Positions 1-7,861 of a DNA stretch of 37,856 nt are shown here, piece by piece. The position numbers and the translations under genes are program-made. Position 1 is the stretch's first letter; each line of letters opens with the position of its first letter. The notes below the pieces were generated by a model that worked only from the letters and a program-made list of their open reading frames with translations, ran no database searches and had not been told where the DNA came from. This DNA comes from an uncultured Prevotella sp. (GTDB lineage Bacteria; Bacteroidota; Bacteroidia; Bacteroidales; Bacteroidaceae), in assembly GCA_900541575.1 (NCBI GenBank), contig UQKO01000020.1, positions 1 through 37,856 of the forward strand, in the 5' to 3' direction.

Positions 1-76
1 GCCGTCCGGTAGAGCTACCACTGCCGTCCGGTAGAGCTACCGCTGCCGTCCGGTAAAGCTACCGCTGCCGTCCGGT
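1..76. repeat. 22-bp tandem repeat array A, left end
   Basis: Three full units and a partial fourth. The unit reads GCCGTCCGGTAGAGCTACC followed by ACT or GCT, 22 bp with one or two substitutions between copies. Each unit carries a short dyad, GGTAG and CTACC separated by AG. The first 60 bases equal the reverse complement of 37795-37854 at the other end, so the array probably continues beyond the window. There are no spacers, so it is not a CRISPR array. Confidence 0.95.
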
Positions 77-228
77 AGACAGCTGTATTGTGGTTTGAAA
101 ACGGAATGATTAAGATTTAAAGAAGGGAGAATGAATTATGAACGTTGTTGTCATTGGTATCTGAAGTTCTCCCAATCTAAAACTCAAAGATTTTATGAAA
201 TGGAATAGGGGGAGCCGGAGATTATTCT

Positions 229-249
229 TATCTTTGCATAAGATAGGCT
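229..249 (+). promoter_or_regulatory. promoter-like repeat, copy 1
   Basis: Starts with TATCTTTG, a match to the Bacteroidetes -7 element TAnnTTTG, inside a dyad (TATCTT, TGCAT, AAGATA). The whole 21-base module is repeated exactly at 302-322, 73 bp downstream. No good -33 TTTG is seen at the right distance. It could be an upstream dnaB promoter or one end of a dispersed intergenic repeat. Confidence 0.5.
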
Positions 250-301
250 GCATCTCAGCATAATATTTAAGCAAGCTTGATATTCTGCATTCGATTTGCA
301 C

Positions 302-322
302 TATCTTTGCATAAGATAGGCT
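302..322 (+). promoter_or_regulatory. promoter-like repeat, copy 2, proximal to dnaB
   Basis: Second exact copy of the module, with -7-like TATCTTTG at 302-309. With the C at 301 it forms a perfect 7-bp dyad (CTATCTT, loop TGCAT, AAGATAG). A -33-like TTGA at 277-280 lies 21 bases upstream. Transcription from here would give a leader of roughly 65 nt before the dnaB ATG at 379. Confidence 0.55.
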
Positions 323-378
323 TCGGCTCAGCTATAAAAACAATCTTGTCAAATCCGAAACGATAGTATATATAATAT

Positions 379-1965
379 ATGCCAGAAAATAAAGGGGGCG
401 GTAATCGCTCCTATACCCGAAAGAAATCGCAAGCTCCTGCTACCGACGACTACGGACACTTGCAGCCGCAGGCGGTGGAATTTGAACAGGCCGTGCTCGG
501 TGCGCTGATGATTGAAAAGGATGCTTACTATCAAGTGAGCGAAATCTTGCGTCCCGAAAGTTTTTACGACCATCGTCACCAATTGATTTACGAGGCTATT
601 CGTCGACTCAACTTAGAGGAAAAGCCCGTGGATATTCTCACTGTGACGGAGCAACTCAATAGTACGAACCAACTGAAGGAGGTGGGCGGACCTTTCTATA
701 TCACGCAGTTGAGTGGTATGGTGGCCTCATCGGCGCATATTGAGTATCATGCTCGTGTGATAGCTCAGAAGGCTACGGCACGTGCATTGATAACCTATAC
801 TAGCAATATTCAGAACAAAGCTTTTGATGCTACGCAGGACGTAGACGAACTCATGCAGGAGGCGGAAGGAAAACTCTTTGAACTTTCGCAGACCAACATG
901 AAAAAGGACTACACGCAGATTGATCCCGTAATAAAGGAGGCTTATGAGATGTTGCAGAAAGCCGCTGCACGTACGGATGGTATGAGTGGTATTGCTTCGG
1001 GATTTCATGCGCTAGACAAAATTACTTCGGGTTGGCAAAACTCAGATCTCGTGATCTTAGCCGCACGCCCGGCCATGGGAAAGACGGCTTTCGCATTGAG
1101 TATGGCCAAAAATATTGCGGTAGATCAGAAAATCCCAGTGGCATTGTTCTCGCTAGAAATGGCCAACGTGCAGTTGGTGAATCGTTTGATTGTCAACGTG
1201 TGCGAAATTAAAGGCGAGACTTTGAAGAGTGGACAACTCAAACCTTATGAATGGGGACAACTCGACTCTCGTATAAAAGAACTTGTGGGTGCTCCGCTTT
1301 ATGTGGACGATACACCTTCGCTCTCAGTGTTTGAACTCCGTACAAAAGCTCGTCGATTGGTGCGCGAACATGGTGTAAAAGTGTTGATGATTGACTACTT
1401 GCAGTTGATGAATGCTTCGGGTATGGGGTTCGGTAGTCGACAGGAAGAGGTCTCTACCATCTCGCGTTCGCTCAAGGGATTGGCAAAGGAATTGAATATT
1501 CCTATATTAGCTCTTTCGCAGTTGAATCGTGGCGTGGAGAATCGTCCCGACGGAGATAAGCGCCCTCAGCTTTCCGACTTGCGTGAATCGGGAGCCATCG
1601 AGCAAGATGCCGATATGGTGCTCTTTATTCATCGTCCGGAATATTATAAGATTTACCAAGACGAGCAAGGACGTGACCTTCGCGGTAAGGCTGAAATTAT
1701 CATAGCCAAGCACCGTAATGGTGCGGTGGGCAGTGTGTTGCTTCGATTCCGTGGAGAGTATGCCCGCTTCCAAAATCCAGAGGAAGAAAGTATGTCGAGC
1801 TTTGACTCAAAGGCTTCCGAGGGTGGGGAGCAAATGCATTCCGCAGGACAGAACGACTTTCCACCTCTTCCAACTCCTGATGGTGGATTCCCGCCTTTGC
1901 CTGATGATAGTTTTCCTCCCGCCAATCCATTCCCGCCTGAGGCTCCAGGAAGTACACCATTTTGA
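379..1965 (+). CDS. dnaB: replicative DNA helicase DnaB
   Basis: Hexameric 5'-3' helicase that unwinds DNA at the replication fork and recruits primase. The 528 residues show the DnaB N-terminal helical domain (about 25-130), a linker, and a RecA-like ATPase domain (about 195-460). Walker A is ARPAMGKTAF with K235. The Walker B-like MIDYLQLM and the late motif RESGAIEQDADMV are intact. No intein interrupts the ATPase motifs. The last 45 or so residues are a low-complexity tail with repeated FPPLP and FPP, which is not part of the helicase fold. The start at 379 leaves the basic N-terminal extension typical of Bacteroidetes DnaB. The duplicated promoter-like module lies just upstream. Identity is certain from the domain order and motifs. 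Confidence 0.97.
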   Translation: MPENKGGGNRSYTRKKSQAPATDDYGHLQPQAVEFEQAVLGALMIEKDAYYQVSEILRPESFYDHRHQLIYEAIRRLNLEEKPVDILTVTEQLNSTNQLKEVGGPFYITQLSGMVASSAHIEYHARVIAQKATARALITYTSNIQNKAFDATQDVDELMQEAEGKLFELSQTNMKKDYTQIDPVIKEAYEMLQKAAARTDGMSGIASGFHALDKITSGWQNSDLVILAARPAMGKTAFALSMAKNIAVDQKIPVALFSLEMANVQLVNRLIVNVCEIKGETLKSGQLKPYEWGQLDSRIKELVGAPLYVDDTPSLSVFELRTKARRLVREHGVKVLMIDYLQLMNASGMGFGSRQEEVSTISRSLKGLAKELNIPILALSQLNRGVENRPDGDKRPQLSDLRESGAIEQDADMVLFIHRPEYYKIYQDEQGRDLRGKAEIIIAKHRNGAVGSVLLRFRGEYARFQNPEEESMSSFDSKASEGGEQMHSAGQNDFPPLPTPDGGFPPLPDDSFPPANPFPPEAPGSTPF

Positions 1966-2006
1966 TTGAGGAAAAAATCTGTTAAGAAAAGAAGTGTGCA
2001 AAGAAT

Positions 2007-2021
2007 ATACTAAATCCGAAA
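2007..2021. repeat. ATACTAAATCCGAAA intergenic motif, copy 1
   Basis: A 15-base sequence in the dnaB to ybaK-like spacer, found again without change at 26227-26241. The core AAATCCGAAA also occurs at 351-360. All copies are intergenic. Function unknown; it may be part of a dispersed repeat or a regulator site. Confidence 0.5.
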
Positions 2022-2039
2022 CTTAAACGGATAATCACA

Positions 2040-2582
2040 ATGAAGCATTATATCGGTAGACCCGACTCGCTAGTAGGACGAAGCGAAGCAGAGGTGGAAA
2101 CCTATGATTTCTTGGATAAGTTAGATGTAGATTACGAAACTTTGTTTCACAATGCCGCTTTTACTATGGATGAGTGTGCGGAAGTGGAGCACCAATTGGG
2201 TGTGCCCATTTTTAAGAATCTGTTTCTCTGTAACAGACAACAGACACAATTCTATTTGTTAATGTTGCCAGGTGATAAAGTGTTTAAAACGAAATATCTA
2301 TCCGCAGAACTCGGATGCTCACGTCTTTCGTTTGCAACGGCTGAGTTAATGGAGCAACTCCTTCATGTTCATCCAGGCGCAGTATCCCCCATGGGGTTGA
2401 TTCATGAAAAGGAGGGGAGGGTGATGCCCGTGATTGACAAAGATTTGTTGCAATATACAGAAATAGGTTGCCATCCATGTGTGAACACGGCAACATTAAA
2501 ACTCAAGTTGCAAGACTTAATGGATAAGGTGATACCTGCTACGGGGCATGAGTTGAGCCTTGTATCACTGAAAAGTGAGTGA
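2040..2582 (+). CDS. YbaK/ProX-type aminoacyl-tRNA deacylase
   Basis: A 180-residue single-domain protein of the YbaK/EbsC/ProX family. Free-standing members hydrolyse mischarged tRNA, often Ala-tRNA(Pro) or Cys-tRNA(Pro), as a trans-editing step that protects translation fidelity. The sequence shows the family pattern: an N-terminal helix, then KNLFLCNRQQTQFYLLMLPGDK (quoted in part as KNLFLCN and LLMLPGDK), a conserved Lys-rich turn, and GAVSPMGL, which matches the GxxSPxGL element of ProX proteins. The length fits a stand-alone editing domain and not the insert of a ProRS. It lies 74 bp after dnaB. The exact tRNA substrate cannot be read from sequence; the ProXp-ala group is the most likely. 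Confidence 0.85.
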   Translation: MKHYIGRPDSLVGRSEAEVETYDFLDKLDVDYETLFHNAAFTMDECAEVEHQLGVPIFKNLFLCNRQQTQFYLLMLPGDKVFKTKYLSAELGCSRLSFATAELMEQLLHVHPGAVSPMGLIHEKEGRVMPVIDKDLLQYTEIGCHPCVNTATLKLKLQDLMDKVIPATGHELSLVSLKSE

Positions 2583-2630
2583 GAAAATAGTGCTCTTGTG
2601 GCAGCAAAAGTAAAAGTTCTGTTCTTTTGC

Positions 2631-2661
2631 TTTGTAATACAAACGCTTTACACTATCTTTG
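2631..2661 (+). promoter_or_regulatory. promoter of the GH20 hexosaminidase gene
   Basis: TTTG at 2631-2634, 19 bases, TATCTTTG at 2654-2661: a full match to the Bacteroidetes primary promoter. It places the transcript start near 2665, so the TTG at 2659 inside the -7 box cannot be the start codon. Translation starts at the ATG at 2692. Confidence 0.85.
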
Positions 2662-2691
2662 CAACGCAATAAAAACACATCTTACAACTAC

Positions 2692-4713
2692 ATGAATAAT
2701 CTTTTTACAAACAAGAAGTTGCTTGCTCTGCTAGCGACCTGCATGCTCACAGCTGGTAGTTTGTGGGCTGACGTAAATCCGAAGCCTTTTGTAGTGCCCG
2801 AACTGAAAACTTGGACGGGTGCAGAAGGAAAAACAGTACTCTCTGGTCGTATTATTGCTAAGGGATCAAAAGCGCAGGCTGCTGCACAAGCATTGGCTGC
2901 CGATTATGAAACGATGTTTGGTAAGAAACTCAACATCGTAAGTGGTGGTGCTAAAGCTGGTGACATTGTGCTTTCGCTGAAAAAAGACAAGGCACTTGGC
3001 GAAGAGGGCTACACAATGAATATAGGTAATGCTGTGGAGCTGACGGCTGCTACAGGGCGTGGCCTCTTCTGGGCTACTCGCACGCTGTTGCAAGTGGCAG
3101 AACAACACAAAGATGGTGCGTTGCCTAAGGGTAAAACAGTGGATGTGCCTGAATACAAACTCCGTGGCTTTATGATTGATTGTGGCCGTAAGTACATCCC
3201 AATGAGCTATTTGCGCGACTTGACCAAGATTATGGCCTATTATAAAATGAACACGTTACAGGTACACCTTAACGATAATGGCTTCCGTCAGTACTTCGGC
3301 AATGATTGGAACAAGACGCAAGCAGCCTTCCGTCTTGAGTGTGACACTTATCCTGGATTGACTGCAAAGGATGGTTCCTATACAAAACAAGAATTTATTG
3401 ACTTGCAGAAGCTCGCTGAGAATAATGGCGTAGATATTATTCCTGAAATTGATGCTCCAGCTCACGCTCTAGCTTTTACACAGTATAAGCCCGAGATAGG
3501 AAGTAAGGATTATGGCATGGATCACCTCGACCTGTTCAATCCAGAAACGGTGAAGTTTATGGATGCTCTTTGGAAAGAATATCTTGACGGGAAAAATCCT
3601 GTGTTCCGCGGTAAACGTGTACATATCGGTACGGACGAATACTCTAATGCGAAGAAAGATGTAGTAGAGAAGTTCCGCGAATTTACTGATCACTACATTA
3701 AATATGTGGAGGGCTATGGCAAACAAGCTGTATGTTGGGGTGCACTGACGCACGCTAACGGAGAGACACCCGTGAAGGTGAAGAACGTGTTGATGGATAT
3801 CTGGTATAATGGATATGCTAACCCCGAGGATATGAAGAAGAAGGGGTATCAGCTCGTAAGTATTCCCGACGGATTGACTTATATTGTTCCTGCAGCTGGT
3901 TATTATTATGACTATCTCAACTGTCAGTATCTCTACGAGCACTGGACTCCCGCTGTGATTGGCAACAAGACCTTTGAAGAAAATGATCCGCAGATTGAAG
4001 GCGGTATGTTCGCCGTATGGAATGACCACGCTGGTAATGGTATCTCAACCAAGGATGTTCATCACCGTGTATACCCCGCACTTCAGACCATCGCTGTAAA
4101 GACTTGGACGGGCAAGAATACTAAACTTCCCTATGCAGAGTTTGACAGCAAACGTGCAGAATTGAGCGAAGCTCCCGGTGTGAACGAACTTGGCCGTTTG
4201 GGTAAGCCTGGTTCGGTAGTGCTCGAAAAAGCAACTGTAGCTGCAGGTGAAAAACTCAATGCAGAAGAAATTGGCTACAACTATGCCGTAAGCTTCACTA
4301 TCGATGGTAAGCAGGAGGACAAGGGTACAGAGCTATTCCGTTCAGCCAATGCCGTAGTATACCTTGCTGATCCCGATCAAGGAAAGTTGGGCTTCGAGCG
4401 TGAAGGCTATCGCAACTTGTTTAATTATCGAATCCCTGTTGGTGAGAAACATACAATCACTATTGAAGGAACAAACAAAGAAACTCGTTTACTCGTAGAT
4501 GGTAATGTGAAGGAAGTATTAGGCCCGAAGATGCTTTATGTGATGCGTGACCAAGATCGTGCACACTATCAAGTGAAGGGTACTTATACGTATGAGCCCG
4601 TAGTGTATCAGCCCACAGATCAAATTTACTATCAGCGTACGCTTGTGTTCCCCCTTCGTCAGGCAGGACAATTTAAGAGCAGTATCACCAACCTAAAGGT
4701 TGAGGTGAAATAA
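2692..4713 (+). CDS. secreted beta-N-acetylhexosaminidase, GH20
   Basis: Exo-acting glycosidase that removes terminal GlcNAc or GalNAc from glycans by substrate-assisted catalysis. From the ATG at 2692 the protein has 673 residues: a signal peptide (about 1-27, ending LWA), an N-terminal GH20b-like alpha/beta domain (to about 145), and the GH20 barrel beginning near YKLRGFMID. The catalytic Asp-Glu pair is D315-E316 in HIGTDEYSN, and HLNDNGFR is the conserved loop. The barrel is followed by a C-terminal beta-rich region of about 180 residues. A longer reading frame begins at a TTG inside the promoter -7 box and is rejected. Export to the periplasm is expected. A strong terminator follows. It may feed GlcNAc toward the pathway of nagA at the far end of the window. 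Confidence 0.93.
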   Translation: MNNLFTNKKLLALLATCMLTAGSLWADVNPKPFVVPELKTWTGAEGKTVLSGRIIAKGSKAQAAAQALAADYETMFGKKLNIVSGGAKAGDIVLSLKKDKALGEEGYTMNIGNAVELTAATGRGLFWATRTLLQVAEQHKDGALPKGKTVDVPEYKLRGFMIDCGRKYIPMSYLRDLTKIMAYYKMNTLQVHLNDNGFRQYFGNDWNKTQAAFRLECDTYPGLTAKDGSYTKQEFIDLQKLAENNGVDIIPEIDAPAHALAFTQYKPEIGSKDYGMDHLDLFNPETVKFMDALWKEYLDGKNPVFRGKRVHIGTDEYSNAKKDVVEKFREFTDHYIKYVEGYGKQAVCWGALTHANGETPVKVKNVLMDIWYNGYANPEDMKKKGYQLVSIPDGLTYIVPAAGYYYDYLNCQYLYEHWTPAVIGNKTFEENDPQIEGGMFAVWNDHAGNGISTKDVHHRVYPALQTIAVKTWTGKNTKLPYAEFDSKRAELSEAPGVNELGRLGKPGSVVLEKATVAAGEKLNAEEIGYNYAVSFTIDGKQEDKGTELFRSANAVVYLADPDQGKLGFEREGYRNLFNYRIPVGEKHTITIEGTNKETRLLVDGNVKEVLGPKMLYVMRDQDRAHYQVKGTYTYEPVVYQPTDQIYYQRTLVFPLRQAGQFKSSITNLKVEVK

Positions 4714-4750
4714 AAAAACAAGAGTAATCTTGAATTATTTTTATGTAATT

Positions 4751-4797
4751 GCAGGAGGCACGTATTCTGTGGAATATCGGAGCCTCCTGCTTTTATT
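4751..4797 (+). terminator. intrinsic terminator after the GH20 gene
   Basis: Arms GCAGGAGGC (4751-4759) and GCCTCCTGC (4782-4790) pair perfectly, with further pairing inside the loop, then TTTTATT. Confidence 0.9.
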
Positions 4798-4874
4798 GTA
4801 AATAACTCGTTGGCGGGATAGATGGTTAATGACTTTACAAATTAACCAGGTATTTCTTCAACGCATATAAATAA

Positions 4875-4912
4875 GGGTGGTACCATAAATCTCAGAATTT
4901 GTAGAACCACCC
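4875..4912 (+). promoter_or_regulatory. hairpin in the leader of the NUDIX gene
   Basis: GGGTGGT (4875-4881) and ACCACCC (4906-4912) form a 7-bp stem, 15 bp before the ATG at 4928. The right arm context AGAACCACCC is identical to that of the hairpin at 16220-16268. It has no T-run, so it does not look like a standard terminator. Confidence 0.5.
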
Positions 4913-4927
4913 ATAAGCTAATCGTAT

Positions 4928-5374
4928 ATGAAAACAATACATGTCGTGGCAGCCATTATAGAAAAAGAAGGTTGTTATTTCGCCACTCAGCGTGGATATG
5001 GCGAGTTTAAGGATGGATGGGAGTTTCCAGGAGGTAAGATAGAGCAAGGTGAATCGCCAGAAGAAGCTTTACAGAGAGAAATACGGGAAGAACTTGATAC
5101 GCAGATTAGCGTGGGGCGTTTGTTTACTACGGTAGACTATGACTATCCCGAGTTTCATTTGCATATGTTGTGTTATGTGTGTAGGGTAGTGGCAGGCAAA
5201 CTCCGTTTGCTCGAGGCAGAAGATGCAAAGTGGCTTACTCGAGAAGAATTGAATAGTGTAAATTGGTTGCCTGCTGATAGAGATGTCGTAAGGGCTTTGC
5301 TAGAAGAACGACAATCAGCGAAAAACGTAGACATGTCTGAGACTTTTGAAAAAAGCAGAAATGATTCGAAATGA
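4928..5374 (+). CDS. NUDIX hydrolase, MutT-like (d)NTP pyrophosphohydrolase
   Basis: A 148-residue NUDIX protein. MutT-type members cleave oxidised nucleotides such as 8-oxo-dGTP to the monophosphate and so prevent mutation. The NUDIX box is complete, from G36 through E42 and R50-E51 to the metal ligands E54-E55; the usual final Gly is Asp, a common variant. The start of the protein, VAAIIEKEGCYFATQR, and the FPGGKIE segment are typical of the MutT/CTP pyrophosphohydrolase group. The last 20 or so residues are polar and look disordered. The gene sits alone between a terminator-insulated GH20 gene and the purine permease. Substrate specificity is inferred from family only. Confidence 0.88.
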   Translation: MKTIHVVAAIIEKEGCYFATQRGYGEFKDGWEFPGGKIEQGESPEEALQREIREELDTQISVGRLFTTVDYDYPEFHLHMLCYVCRVVAGKLRLLEAEDAKWLTREELNSVNWLPADRDVVRALLEERQSAKNVDMSETFEKSRNDSK

Positions 5375-5485
5375 GAACGTGTTGTTCTGTAAATCAAAGT
5401 TGATAAAAAGGTGGGGAAGAAGATGTAAAAGGAGAATTGCGTGCATTGAATGCGATAAACTTCCATAGCTTTGCTTATATTTAGT

Positions 5486-5493
5486 TAACTTTG
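5486..5493 (+). promoter_or_regulatory. -7 element of the NCS2 permease gene
   Basis: TAACTTTG matches TAnnTTTG. No TTTG is seen at 19-21 bases upstream. The element covers the TTG at 5491, so the ATG at 5524 is preferred as start. Confidence 0.55.
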
Positions 5494-5523
5494 CGCCCCG
5501 AAATAATCAATAATCATCCATTC

Positions 5524-6819
5524 ATGCTTCTTAAAAAGTTATTTGGTTTTGATCACACAACGATGTCGGTCAAGACGGAATTGGTGGCAGGGTTGACCAC
5601 CTTCTTGACGATGTGTTACATTTTGGCCGTGAATCCCGATATCCTTGCCTCTACAGGTATGGACAAGGGAGCTCTCTTTTCGAGTACTGCAATTGCGGCA
5701 GCCATCGCAACGTTGCTTCTTGCTATAATGGCTAAGTTGCCTTTTGCGCAAGCTCCGAGTATGGGCTTGAATGCCTTCTTTGCCTATACGCTGTGTCAGG
5801 CCATGGGGCTCACATGGCAACAAGCCTTAGCTGTGATGCTTATTGAGGGCGTAATCTTCATCTTGATTACCTTTCTCAATATTCGCGACATGATTATGGA
5901 CTGCATTCCCACGAATCTGCGCTTTGCTATCTCGGCCGGTATCGGTATGTTTATTGCCTTTATCGGGCTGAAAAATGCGCATATCATCGTGGCTGACCCT
6001 GCCACGTTTGTGAAGTTGGGAAGTTTTACGCCCGAATGCATGCTCGGCATATTTTCTATTCTCGTGAGCGGCATGCTCATGGTGCGAGGCATCAAGGGAG
6101 CCCTCTTTTATGGTATTATCCTGACCACCTTGGTGGGTATTCCTATGGGAGTGACGCAGATACCTGAGGGGTGGAGACCAATCTCTGCTCCCCACAGCAT
6201 ATCGCCTCTATTCTGTCAATTCGACTTTACCAACTTCTTCACCCTAAAGATGTTTATGGTCATCTTCTCGTTGTTACTCGTGAATATATTCGACACGCTA
6301 GGCACTCTCGTGGGATTGGCTCAAAAGACGGGATTGGCCATCGAAGGACATATTCCTCATATGAAAGAAGCTATGCTGAGTGATGCTATCGGTACAACGG
6401 CAGGTGCATGTCTTGGAAGTAGCACCATTACTACGTATATAGAAAGCGCTTCGGGGATTGCCGAAGGTGGACGTTCGGGGCTTACTTCCTTCTTTGTAGG
6501 AGTGCTCTTCATCTTGGCCATCTTTGTCTCGCCCATTTTCTTGCTCATCCCTTCGGCTGCCACAAGTGGCGCCTTGGTGATGGTAGGTGTGCTGATGGTG
6601 GATTCGGTGAAGAAAATCAATCTTGAGGATGTGTCGGAGGCTTTTCCTGCATTCATCACTATGATTACCATGGTTCTCTGCTATTCTATTGCCGATGGTA
6701 TCTGCTTAGGCATTCTTAGCTACGTGATTATCAAATTTTGTGCAGGAAAGTGGCGCCAACTCAATGTGACACTTGTTGTTCTGTCTCTACTCTTTATTCT
6801 CAACTACGCATTGGGATAA
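5524..6819 (+). CDS. NCS2 family purine permease (AzgA/PbuG type)
   Basis: Inner-membrane proton symporter for nucleobases; the AzgA/PbuG branch carries adenine, guanine or hypoxanthine. From the ATG at 5524 it has 431 residues and is hydrophobic throughout, with about 12-14 membrane segments. Family signs are the N-terminal KTELVAGLTTFLTMCYIL..NP, the QAPSMGLNAFFAYT segment in the first half, and FDTLGTLVGLAQKTG with GSSTITTYIESASGIAEGGRSGL in the second half, which carries the substrate-site Glu. The longer TTG start at 5491 overlaps the promoter and is rejected. The DUF5020 outer-membrane gene follows after 100 bp, which suggests a joint purine or nucleoside uptake route. The exact base is not known. 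Confidence 0.93.
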   Translation: MLLKKLFGFDHTTMSVKTELVAGLTTFLTMCYILAVNPDILASTGMDKGALFSSTAIAAAIATLLLAIMAKLPFAQAPSMGLNAFFAYTLCQAMGLTWQQALAVMLIEGVIFILITFLNIRDMIMDCIPTNLRFAISAGIGMFIAFIGLKNAHIIVADPATFVKLGSFTPECMLGIFSILVSGMLMVRGIKGALFYGIILTTLVGIPMGVTQIPEGWRPISAPHSISPLFCQFDFTNFFTLKMFMVIFSLLLVNIFDTLGTLVGLAQKTGLAIEGHIPHMKEAMLSDAIGTTAGACLGSSTITTYIESASGIAEGGRSGLTSFFVGVLFILAIFVSPIFLLIPSAATSGALVMVGVLMVDSVKKINLEDVSEAFPAFITMITMVLCYSIADGICLGILSYVIIKFCAGKWRQLNVTLVVLSLLFILNYALG

Positions 6820-6919
6820 TTCATCTCGCTCTTCAAAAAATATCTAAATCCATTGGGAAAATAGCAAGTTAGCTTGTCAGCCTATTTGCTAATTTCGCCT
6901 ACGTATAATCAAAATAATA

Positions 6920-7666
6920 ATGAAACTGAAAGCACTCCTTCTCACGCTGTTGTGTGCTTTGGCCGCAAAGCCAATACAAGCACAGGTCAATATGCAAGTG
7001 TTCTACGACTTTGGTAGCGATCGTAAGTTTGTCACCATGACACTAGAAATGTTTAAAGCTGACAAGTGGGGTACGAACTACTTCTTCATTGATCATGATT
7101 TCAATTATAGTCATCACGATTCCAACGAAAAGAACAGCTATGCTCCTGGCGGTACTTATCTTGAAATCTCGCGTTGTCTCAATTTCTGGCAGCATACGAA
7201 ACTCGCTCCTTTAAGTTTGCATGTGGAATATGATGGTGGTATCACCAAGAGTTATCCCATCAATTCGGCCTGGCTTGCTGGTCTGGATTATTTCCTTCAT
7301 GACAAGGAATTTCAGAATACATTGAACCTTAAACTTATGTACAAAAAGATCCATAAAACCACGAGCAAGGTGCCTCTACAATTCACGGGCGTATGGACTT
7401 GCAAAGATCTCTTTGGTCTCAAGGGTTTGACTTTCGATGGTTTTGCTGATATATGGTTTGAAGACCATACCTTCGATAATGGCACTCCCGAAGGAAAAAC
7501 GAAGCACACCATCTTTATTTCTGAACCTCAATTGTGGTACAACGTAGGTCGCCACTTCGGTTGCGACAATCTCAATGTTGGTACGGAGATAGAACTTAGC
7601 AACAACTTTGGCTCTACTCTTGGCTTTAAGTGTCGCCCGTGTTTGGGTGTGAAGTGGGTATTCTAG
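6920..7666 (+). CDS. DUF5020 outer-membrane protein, Tsx-like channel
   Basis: A 248-residue protein with a clear signal peptide (about 1-22, ending IQAQ) and a mature part rich in alternating aromatic and polar residues. It ends in a beta-strand with terminal Phe (GVKWVF), the signature of outer-membrane beta-barrels. The start QVFYDFG and the WYNVG and GTEIELSNNFG segments match my recollection of Bacteroidetes DUF5020 proteins, grouped with the nucleoside channel Tsx. It lies directly behind the NCS2 purine permease, so a role in moving nucleosides or bases across the outer membrane is a reasonable inference. Specificity cannot be read from the sequence. Confidence 0.8.
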   Translation: MKLKALLLTLLCALAAKPIQAQVNMQVFYDFGSDRKFVTMTLEMFKADKWGTNYFFIDHDFNYSHHDSNEKNSYAPGGTYLEISRCLNFWQHTKLAPLSLHVEYDGGITKSYPINSAWLAGLDYFLHDKEFQNTLNLKLMYKKIHKTTSKVPLQFTGVWTCKDLFGLKGLTFDGFADIWFEDHTFDNGTPEGKTKHTIFISEPQLWYNVGRHFGCDNLNVGTEIELSNNFGSTLGFKCRPCLGVKWVF

Positions 7667-7704
7667 TCAATGAAAATATATTGTATATCCTCTTATAAAG
7701 TCTG

Positions 7705-7727
7705 AACTTCGCAGGCATGAAGTTTTT
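7705..7727 (+). terminator. weak terminator after the DUF5020 gene
   Basis: AACTTC (7705-7710) and GAAGTT (7719-7724) form a 6-bp stem with an 8-base loop, followed by a run of T to 7727. Confidence 0.45.
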
Positions 7728-7861
7728 CGGAATAAATCAGACACAATGTCTACTCTTGGGGGTATCTTAGAAGAACAATAGGTCTGTAAATTTCGGACTT
7801 TATAGAGTGATAGACAATACGATACAGATGGAAAACTTGCTGATAATTAGAACTTATATAG

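Larger units (their letters stand above)
77..378. other. intergenic region upstream of dnaB
   Basis: No convincing gene; the open frames here are short and lack family character. The region holds two copies of a promoter-like module (229-249 and 302-322) and an AAATCCGAAA motif at 351-360, which recurs near 2011 and 26231. The rest is AT-rich and unremarkable. Confidence 0.7.

Noticed and set aside
1..76. CRISPR array at the window ends or at 16289-16425
   Set aside because: Units are directly adjacent with no unique spacers, and there are no cas genes.
2659..2691. Upstream TTG start for the GH20 gene
   Set aside because: The TTG lies in the -7 promoter element and the extension precedes a clear signal peptide at the ATG.
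3469..4029. 186-codon antisense frame inside the GH20 gene
   Set aside because: The + strand carries the catalytic Asp-Glu region there; no promoter or start site supports the antisense frame.
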